Assembly: GCF_900111685.1 (NCBI RefSeq)
Contig: NZ_FOHX01000002.1
Coordinates: forward strand, 62,001-126,000
Source of the DNA: Nonomuraea wenchangensis
GTDB lineage: Bacteria; Actinomycetota; Actinomycetes; Streptosporangiales; Streptosporangiaceae
Direction of reading: 5' to 3'
DNA: 64,000 bases
Shown piece after piece: positions 33,749 through 40,244 of the stretch. Both the position numbers and the translations under genes were made by a program. The stretch's first letter is position 1, and every line of letters begins with the position of its first letter. The notes under the pieces were generated by a model. That model searched no databases. It saw only the letters and a list, made by a program, of their open reading frames with translations, and was not told the DNA's origin.

Positions 33749-33750
33749 GG

Positions 33751-34851
33751 TCAGCTCTCCTCGGATCGATCGTCGGCGACAGTGGTGAAGCCGGTCGCCA
33801 TGAGCTCACGGCGGCCGTTGACCTCCCTGAGCGTGCCGGCGGCACGTACGGGGATCCGGTCGCGGTGCGCCCTGACGGCCATGTCGTAGTCCGCCTCGCC
33901 GGGCAGGCGGACCCAGATGACGGCGCGGCGCGGCTCGCCGTCCCCGGTCGTCACCTGGCCGCGTACGTGGACGCGGAACCGGTCCTCGCCGCCGTCGTCG
34001 ACGAGCGCGCCGATGAGGCCCGTCACCGCGGCGCTCTCGCGGTGCAGGCGCCGCAGCCGGTGGCCGACCCGGCGCAGCAGGGTGCCGGTGCCCGGCTCGA
34101 AGACCACGCTCCGCGCGGGGACCTCGGCGGGCAGCCCCCGGGCCCAGCGGAAGCCGACCTCGAACCCGGCGCCGGGGTCGGCTCCGGCGAAGCGGGCGAG
34201 CGCGAGGCACAGGTCTGCCGACACGCCGTCCTGTACCAGGTCGTCGAAGACGCCGATGTCGCCGGTTCCGCGCACCTCGGCGGTGGCCTGGCGCAGGAGC
34301 AGCGCGGCGCGCTGGAGCAGGGTCAAGGCGCGGCGGGCCAGCGGAGGGTCGCCGAGGCCGCCGCCGTCCAGCGGGAGGCGTACGGTCAGGAGGTCGGTGG
34401 ACGGCACGATCGGTCCGATCCGGACGCGCGCCAGCAGGTCGCGCACCGGTTTGGGAGCCGGGCCGTCGAACACCGGCCGTGGCCCGCTCAGCGCGGCCCG
34501 CGCCGCCGCGCTCAGGGCGGCGTGGGCGCTGGTCACGGCCGTGACCGCGTCCACCAGCCCGAGCTCCCCGCCCGCGGGGACGATGGGCGCGCGGTACCAC
34601 TGGACGTCGGCCATGGGCGAGCCGATGTCGGAGGCGATGTCCTCGGGCGCGCGGCCCTCGACCAGCGCGAGCAGCGACAGGATCTCCCTGAGCCGGCGCG
34701 GCCCGTCGGCCAGGTGGTCCGTGCCGGGCACCAGGATCTCGTGGTCGCCGTCGTGCACCCAGCTCGCCGCGCCCCGCCAGGTCCCCGGCCGGCGGACCCA
34801 GCCGGTCGCGGCGAGATAGCTGCTGACGTCGGCGACCGACAGGCTCCTCAT
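33751..34851 (-). CDS. Unknown 366-aa protein of the nuclease/ATPase operon
   Basis: No family recognised. ATG 34851 overlaps the DUF4365 stop as ATGA; upstream open frame is shadow. The first 60 residues look like a small domain (M-R-S-L-S-V-A-D-V-S-S-Y-L-A-A-T-G-W). The middle is helical and Arg/Ala rich. The last 90 residues have alternating strands with a final R-A-A-G-T-L-R-E-V-N-G-R-R-E-L-M pattern that could be an OB-like fold; this is only a shape impression. No membrane segment. Confidence 0.72.
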   Translation of the reverse strand: MRSLSVADVSSYLAATGWVRRPGTWRGAASWVHDGDHEILVPGTDHLADGPRRLREILSLLALVEGRAPEDIASDIGSPMADVQWYRAPIVPAGGELGLVDAVTAVTSAHAALSAAARAALSGPRPVFDGPAPKPVRDLLARVRIGPIVPSTDLLTVRLPLDGGGLGDPPLARRALTLLQRAALLLRQATAEVRGTGDIGVFDDLVQDGVSADLCLALARFAGADPGAGFEVGFRWARGLPAEVPARSVVFEPGTGTLLRRVGHRLRRLHRESAAVTGLIGALVDDGGEDRFRVHVRGQVTTGDGEPRRAVIWVRLPGEADYDMAVRAHRDRIPVRAAGTLREVNGRRELMATGFTTVADDRSEES

Positions 34852-35360
34852 CGGTCGGAGGGGCCCGCGGGCGCGCCGACGAGCTCGCGTAACGCGCGGA
34901 CCGTGAGAACGTTCCCGAGCGGCACCTGGAGCGGCACCTTCCGTGCGGCGCTGGGCGCGGGGACGGGCCGGTCGTCCTCGAAGCCGCGGTAGTAGCAGAG
35001 CCGGCTCAACGTGAGCCCGTCGGTCTCCACGCGGGCGTACCGGTCGCTCTCCTGGGGGACCACGACGAGGAACAGGTAACGCGGGACGAGAAACGGGCCG
35101 TCGACGAGCTTGTTGTACTGCACCTCGTTCAGCCCGCAATAATGCAGGGCCGCGCCCTTGGACCGGGGGGCCGACCAGGACTTGATCTGCACCTCGATGG
35201 CGGGCGAGGAAATGTGGCCGGTCCTTGCGGGATATCGGAAGCCCAGGTCGATGCCGTCGTGGTCGAGGTCGTCCTGATAGACGAGGAGGCCCGCCGCCGA
35301 GGCGAGCACCCGCACGTAGTCCTCGGCGAACTTGCCCTGATGATTTCGCTGGTCCAGCAC
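34848..35360 (-). CDS. DUF4365 PD-(D/E)xK-type nuclease
   Basis: 170 residues. The nuclease core is visible: acidic E13-D-Y helix, D-H-D-G-I-D38 on strand two, E56-V-Q-I-K60 as the ExxxK half-motif, and C-terminal strands R-Y-L-F-L-V-V-V-P. DUF4365 proteins are restriction-like nucleases common in defence islands. I choose GTG 35360 because GGGAG lies five bases before it; the frame extends to an ATG at 35471, but the extra 37 residues do not look conserved. It is first gene of the five-gene operon, divergent from a large membrane protein gene. Confidence 0.8.
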   Translation of the reverse strand: MLDQRNHQGKFAEDYVRVLASAAGLLVYQDDLDHDGIDLGFRYPARTGHISSPAIEVQIKSWSAPRSKGAALHYCGLNEVQYNKLVDGPFLVPRYLFLVVVPQESDRYARVETDGLTLSRLCYYRGFEDDRPVPAPSAARKVPLQVPLGNVLTVRALRELVGAPAGPSDR

Positions 35361-35444
35361 GCAGTCTCCCTCGTCCGCCGACCGCCCGACGCAGAAGAGT
35401 AGCGGCAAAAGGGGACGCTCTTCCTTCCTTTCTTTAGGGTCATC

Positions 35445-35474
35445 CTGATTTAGCGAATTCGACTGGCACATAAT
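35445..35474 (+). promoter_or_regulatory. Possible promoter of the 762-aa membrane protein gene
   Basis: CTGATT at 35445-35450 and CATAAT at 35469-35474, spacing 18, in an AT-richer stretch of the divergent gap. The -10 is good and the -35 weak. Confidence 0.4.
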
Positions 35475-35515
35475 CGCGACGGGACCCGTCCCCTTGTGCT
35501 CTAAGGTTGTCCTCC

Positions 35516-37804
35516 GTGCGCCGGTACCGTTTCGGGAGAACTGCCGCCTTTTTCGCCGTCGGCTACGTGACGGCGGTCGTCGTGGCCGGCGTTCTCGCGC
35601 TGGTCACCGGCGATCCCGCGCTGCTGCGCGCGATCGTGGCCACGGGGTGGGACGCGGACACCATGACCTCCGCCTGGTGGGTCGAGGTCCTGCTGGTCGC
35701 GGGCGGGATCGTGCAGGGCTGGGCCTACTGGCAGGTGCTGCGCGGACGTCCGGCCGGCACGCCGGCCGCCAACGACCGGCCGGTCCGGCTGTTACGGGCC
35801 GCCCTGTATCTCGGCGTCGTCTCGATGCTGCTGCCCCGGCTGCCGCTCCCCTACCTGTGGTGGTCCTATCTGCCCGCCGACCTGCTCCAGGTCGCCGTCG
35901 TCTGCCTGTTCTTCGTGGCGCTCGCCGGGGTCCTGCCGCGCCCGCTGCGCCTGGTCGGGCTCGTGGCGGGGCTGACGGACACCGTCATGGACGTGGCGGT
36001 CACCTTCATCATCCAGTTCGGGAGTTATGACCTGGTGAAGGTCGTCTCCCCGAGCTGGCTCGGCGACCTCGTCCACCTGCTGTGGCTGGTGCCGGTCCTG
36101 GCCGGTCAGGCCAGGGACGCGCGCTGGACCCGGGGCACCGTACGGGTGGGCGCGGCCACGGCGGCGCTGTCGCTGCTGTCGTCCGGCGGGCACTCGTTCA
36201 TCACGTTCGGCGGGGGACTGGACCCCGGCCTGGTGCTGTTCATGCTCATCGGCGTGCTGGGCGTGCTCGCGGCGGCGTGGCAGGCCCGCTCGGCGCACGA
36301 CCTCGGCGCCCCCGCGCCCGAGCCGGCCCCAGTGGCGCCGGTCCGCGTCGCGCCCGCGCGGGCGTGGACGTGGACGTGGCCGTTCGCCGCCGTGGCCGTG
36401 GCGCTGCCGCTGGTCCCCGCCGCCGTCAACCTCGCGAACGGCATGCCCGCGTGGATCGGCCCCAGAGGTCTGCTCGACGAGCTCTTCCACGGGTACGTCA
36501 GCGAGCCCGCGACCCTGCTCTGGGTCGCCCTGGACCTCCTCGTCGGCGTCGGCGCCCCGGCCGTGCTGGTCCTGGTCGCGGTCGTGCGCAGGACCCGGGG
36601 GCTGCTGCGGATCACGACGGCGACCCTGACCCTCGCCGCGGCGGCGGGCGTCGTCACCACGCTCACCACGCCAGGCGACACCGACTGGCTGCTCATCCCC
36701 GAGGTGGTCGAGCAGCGGCTGAGGTGGTACCCGGACGGGCTGTTCGTGCCGGACGCGGACGGCGGGTTCGCCTTCGGCATCTCCCCGCTCTGGTACAGCG
36801 CCGCGCTCGCCGGCTCCGCCCTCGTCCTGTTCTTCCTGTACGCCGCCCCGCCGCCGGCCGCCCGCCCGCGCCACCAGGTGGTGGTGGCGGCGCTTGCCGT
36901 CGCCGTGGCGCTGTGCCTCCTGCCCGCCGCCGACCAGTCCCGTGGCCCGGTCACCACCGCCGCGGACTGCTCGCCCGCCCAGCCCTGGGAGCGCGCCGGC
37001 GAGTCCCGGGAGCCCGTGCCGCGGACCGGCCCCCGTGCCTACCTCTGCGCCGTACGTCAGCATCAGGCGCTCGGATTCGCCGCCACCACGCCCGACCAGG
37101 TGGTGCTCGCCCACGGCCGCCGCCTGTGCGCCGCCTACACCCGCGCCGACCCCGCCGAACTGGCCCGTCTGCGGGACGTGGAAGGGGTGAACGTACGCGG
37201 CCTGAACTGGGCGCTCGCCGGCATCTGCCCGGCCGCGGACGCCGACGCCCGCGCGGAGGATGCCGCCGAGGACCGCGAGTTCGCCGACTTCCAGGCCGAG
37301 GAGCGGCGCAAGTGCGCCGCCACCCCCCGGCACCGCCCGCTCATCAGGCCCGCGAAGGCGATCAGGCTCAAGGAGCCGGAGTGGCCCGAGGCGGGGCTGG
37401 AGCTGTACGACGAGTACGCCACCGAGGGCCGCAGCACGACCGCCGGCCCGGTCGAGTCGGGGCCCGGCCACCTGCGGGTGTCCACGCGCGCCGACTTCCA
37501 CGTCTGCGTCACGCTGGAGACCTACACGCGCCGCCCACCCGTCGAGACCAAGGGCTGGGCGGACGTCGTGGAGGTCGGCTACCTCAACAGGACCGGCGAG
37601 ATGGTCTTCATGGACGGCCTGAGCGGAAGCGTGCTGCCTGACCTGTCACTCGGCGGACGCAAGGGCCACTACCGCATCCGCGTGCACTACGCCTGGTTCC
37701 CCTGGAAGGACGAGGGCGACGGTACCCAGCGGCTGCTCATCATGGCGTACCCGGGACCGGGCGACCAGATCACCACCTACCGGAAGCCACGGCAGCGGCG
37801 TTAG
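35516..37804 (+). CDS. Large multi-pass membrane protein, unknown
   Basis: About 762 residues. The first 490 residues hold around eleven to twelve hydrophobic helices in three groups, separated by a Pro/Ala-rich loop near 270. The last 270 residues are soluble, Cys-containing (T-A-A-D-C-S-P-A-Q, Y-L-C-A-V-R) and probably outside the cell. GTG 35516 or TTG 35507 could be the start; neither has a clear ribosome site. Divergent from the nuclease operon. I do not recognise the family. Confidence 0.75.
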   Translation: MRRYRFGRTAAFFAVGYVTAVVVAGVLALVTGDPALLRAIVATGWDADTMTSAWWVEVLLVAGGIVQGWAYWQVLRGRPAGTPAANDRPVRLLRAALYLGVVSMLLPRLPLPYLWWSYLPADLLQVAVVCLFFVALAGVLPRPLRLVGLVAGLTDTVMDVAVTFIIQFGSYDLVKVVSPSWLGDLVHLLWLVPVLAGQARDARWTRGTVRVGAATAALSLLSSGGHSFITFGGGLDPGLVLFMLIGVLGVLAAAWQARSAHDLGAPAPEPAPVAPVRVAPARAWTWTWPFAAVAVALPLVPAAVNLANGMPAWIGPRGLLDELFHGYVSEPATLLWVALDLLVGVGAPAVLVLVAVVRRTRGLLRITTATLTLAAAAGVVTTLTTPGDTDWLLIPEVVEQRLRWYPDGLFVPDADGGFAFGISPLWYSAALAGSALVLFFLYAAPPPAARPRHQVVVAALAVAVALCLLPAADQSRGPVTTAADCSPAQPWERAGESREPVPRTGPRAYLCAVRQHQALGFAATTPDQVVLAHGRRLCAAYTRADPAELARLRDVEGVNVRGLNWALAGICPAADADARAEDAAEDREFADFQAEERRKCAATPRHRPLIRPAKAIRLKEPEWPEAGLELYDEYATEGRSTTAGPVESGPGHLRVSTRADFHVCVTLETYTRRPPVETKGWADVVEVGYLNRTGEMVFMDGLSGSVLPDLSLGGRKGHYRIRVHYAWFPWKDEGDGTQRLLIMAYPGPGDQITTYRKPRQRR

Positions 37805-37941
37805 GGCCGTCGTCAATGGCCCGATGCATCCGATGATCCAACGCTGTTCGCGCGCGTACCGAACGTCGTTCACTCGGCGTTCGATCCACTCCCTAAGGCT
37901 TGCGGCCCGGCACCCTCATCGCACGCACGAGAGGCTTCACC

Positions 37942-39435
37942 GTGAGCAAGAACAAGGCCGAACAGGCCGAGGCGGCCCGGCTCTCCCGCCGGCGGCTGGT
38001 CAAGTACGCCGGCGTCGGCGCCACCCTGGCCGCTGCCGCTCCCCTGATGGGCGGCACCCCCGCCCAGGCCGACGACGAGCGCAAGTTCGGCAACGGCGGC
38101 GGCAACGGCCGCAGGTGGCGGGCCGGCGACCACCACATCCACTCCGAGTACAGCGGCGAGTTCGACACCAAGACCAGCCCGCCCACCTTCCACAAGGGCG
38201 CGGACGCGGTCTACCCGATCGTCACCAACGCGATCATGGCCAAGCACTTCGGCCTGACCTGGGCGATGTGCACCGACCACGGCGGCCCCACCCACTCCAA
38301 GGTGAACCTGGAGCAGGCGTACCCCGACCTGCTGCGCTCGCGGGTGCTGGTGCCCGAGGTGCTGCAGTTCTGGGGCATGGAGTTCGACGCGCCGGCGCTC
38401 GACCACCACACCCTGATGATCCCCCACCACGACGGGGAAGCGCAGCAGCTGTTCGAGCTGGAGAGCCGCTTCGCCAAGCACGACGCCTTCCCCGCCGACC
38501 CGGGCCGCGACACCGAGGCCAAGATGGTGGAGTTCCTGAAGGCCGCCCGCGACATGCGGCAGAAGCCGCTGGTCATCGCCCACCACGCCTCGCGTTCGGC
38601 GTCCGGGCTGGGCGTGTGGGGTCAGGACACGCCGCGCGAATTCCGCAACGGCAACAACGTGGCCCCCGACGTGTACGTCGGCTTCGAGGGCGCCCCCGGC
38701 CACCAGGCCGGCCCGCTGAACGGCGGCGCGCGCGGCGGCTACGGCAACCACCCCACCTACGGCGGCTTCGACCAGATGACCGCCCGCGTCGGCGGCCTGT
38801 GGGACTCCCTGCTCGGCGAGGGCCGGCACTGGTGGATCACCGCCACCTCCGACTCCCACGTGCACTGGACCCGTGGCGGCTCCGACTTCTGGCCGGGCGA
38901 GTACAGCAAGACGTACGTGATGGCCCGCCAGGACTACGGCGACATCATGGACGCCCTGCGCAACGGCCGCATCTTCGTCACGACGGGCGACCTGGTCACC
39001 GCCCTGGACGTCACCGCGAGCGCGCAGGGCCGCTCCGCCACCGTGAGCGAGACGCTGGTCGTCAACAGCCGCAACCGGGGCGACGTCGAGGTGGAGATCC
39101 GCTTCCGCCCGCTGAACGGCGTCAACGGCAACGGCGACCGCCCCGAGGTCCGGCGCGTCGACCTCATCACCGGCCAGGTCACGGGCGTCAGCGCCGACCT
39201 CGACGCGGCCACCAACCCCACCACCAAGGTCGTCGCCCGCTTCGGCCCGAACGACTGGCGCCGCCAGGGCCAGGACCTCGTCATCCGCCACACCCTGCGC
39301 GACGTGGGCCAGGACAGCTACCTCCGGGTGCGCGGCACCAGCACCGACGAGATGGAGCCGCTCGCGGACGGCAAGGAGAACCCCTGGCAGGACCTCTGGT
39401 TCTACTCCAACCCGGTCTTCATCCGGGTCCGCTGA
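37942..39435 (+). CDS. Secreted PHP-type metallohydrolase (CehA/McbA-like)
   Basis: 497 residues. A Tat signal is clear (S-R-R-R-L-V-K-Y-A-G-V-G, cleavage after A-Q-A). PHP-domain metal ligands appear as H-H-I-H-S-E-Y, C-T-D-H-G-G, H-H-T-L-M-I-P-H-H and A-H-H-A-S, with D-S-H-V-H-W later. CehA-type enzymes hydrolyse esters or carbamates; others are phosphoesterases. A C-terminal beta domain begins near 370. GTG 37942 follows GAGAGG; the frame extends 14 codons upstream. Confidence 0.85.
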   Translation: MSKNKAEQAEAARLSRRRLVKYAGVGATLAAAAPLMGGTPAQADDERKFGNGGGNGRRWRAGDHHIHSEYSGEFDTKTSPPTFHKGADAVYPIVTNAIMAKHFGLTWAMCTDHGGPTHSKVNLEQAYPDLLRSRVLVPEVLQFWGMEFDAPALDHHTLMIPHHDGEAQQLFELESRFAKHDAFPADPGRDTEAKMVEFLKAARDMRQKPLVIAHHASRSASGLGVWGQDTPREFRNGNNVAPDVYVGFEGAPGHQAGPLNGGARGGYGNHPTYGGFDQMTARVGGLWDSLLGEGRHWWITATSDSHVHWTRGGSDFWPGEYSKTYVMARQDYGDIMDALRNGRIFVTTGDLVTALDVTASAQGRSATVSETLVVNSRNRGDVEVEIRFRPLNGVNGNGDRPEVRRVDLITGQVTGVSADLDAATNPTTKVVARFGPNDWRRQGQDLVIRHTLRDVGQDSYLRVRGTSTDEMEPLADGKENPWQDLWFYSNPVFIRVR

Positions 39436-39444
39436 GCACCGCGC

Positions 39445-39473
39445 GCCCCGCCCGAGGTCACCAGAGGCGGGGC
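39445..39473. terminator. Hairpin between convergent genes
   Basis: GCCCCGCC and GGCGGGGC form a perfect 8-bp stem with a 13-nt loop, between the metallohydrolase stop and the end of the caspase gene. No T-tract; probably serves both directions. Confidence 0.5.
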
Positions 39474-40228
39474 AGCCGCGGGATCGCGGAGCGACCGTTG
39501 AGCACCGGGACCTGCCGGCCCTTGGTGTGCCGGCGCACGGCTCCGGCCACCTTCTCGTACAGCTCATGGACGCCGACCGTGGCGCCCTCGACCTGGCCTG
39601 GCCCCCGCAGCAGGTAGTGCGTGAAGACCCCGTGGCCCAGCGACGCGAACTCCCGCGCGACCTGGTGCTCCCCGCACGCGCTCATGATCAGCCGGCCCTC
39701 GCCGAGGTCCAGGTCCTTGAGCGAGACGACCCCGGGGACGCGGGTCCCCTCACGGCGGCGGCGGAGGGTGGGGCCCTCGAAGGTACGCCCTCCGGCCATG
39801 CCGCTGAAGCACGCGTCGATGACGACCATGACCAGCCTGGGGCCGCTCAGCCGGGCGAGCCAGCTCTGGAGCTGGTGCTCCATGGTGATGCCGGTCGTGT
39901 AGACGTGGTCGAGCTCGGTGTCGTGGGCGACCAGGTAGCGGGCCACGTCGTCCGGGTCGGCGGGGTCGCTCTCCGGGCTTCCGTGCGCGGCGAAGTAGAT
40001 CAGGACGACGTCGCCGGGAGCGACGGCGCGCGGCAGCCGCTCGCCGATCTCCATGACGACGTTGCGCCGGGTCGCGTCGGCGTCCAGCAGCAGGGTGATC
40101 TCCCGCTCGGCGGGCTCGACCCTGGAGACGAGCTCCGCCATCGCGACGGCGTCGGCCGCCGCGTAGCGCAGGGAGGCGATCCCTGGGTCGAGATAGCGGT
40201 CGACGCCCACCAACACCGCGTGCAACAT
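39458..40228 (-). CDS. Caspase-fold (C14) peptidase
   Basis: 256 residues. The His-Cys dyad is present: H82 in Y-F-A-A-H-G-S and C140 in V-V-I-D-A-C-F-S-G. The N-terminal V-L-V-G-V-D-R-Y and A-D-A-V-A-M-A-E-L match metacaspase-like p20 domains. No extra domain follows. It starts 16 bp after the NACHT-domain gene, with GGAGG ten bases before the ATG, so it is expressed with it. It may be an executioner protease activated by the NACHT protein, by analogy with other bacterial caspase systems. Confidence 0.88.
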   Translation of the reverse strand: MLHAVLVGVDRYLDPGIASLRYAAADAVAMAELVSRVEPAEREITLLLDADATRRNVVMEIGERLPRAVAPGDVVLIYFAAHGSPESDPADPDDVARYLVAHDTELDHVYTTGITMEHQLQSWLARLSGPRLVMVVIDACFSGMAGGRTFEGPTLRRRREGTRVPGVVSLKDLDLGEGRLIMSACGEHQVAREFASLGHGVFTHYLLRGPGQVEGATVGVHELYEKVAGAVRRHTKGRQVPVLNGRSAIPRLPRLW

Positions 40229-40244
40229 GGATGATCATCCTCCG

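Noticed and set aside
29826..33845. A 1339-residue frame for the AAA-HerA protein
   Set aside because: The part before 33113 is shadow of the wHTH gene; ATG 33113 overlaps the preceding stop and starts the conserved domain.
29704..35360. Assignment of the nuclease/ATPase operon to BREX, DISARM or Dnd
   Set aside because: No methyltransferase, PglZ, phospholipase, SNF2 helicase or Dnd modification gene is present; only general ATPase resemblance remains.
35361..35471. Longer N-terminus for the DUF4365 protein from ATG 35471
   Set aside because: The added residues look non-conserved and there is no ribosome site, while GTG 35360 has GGGAG at good distance.
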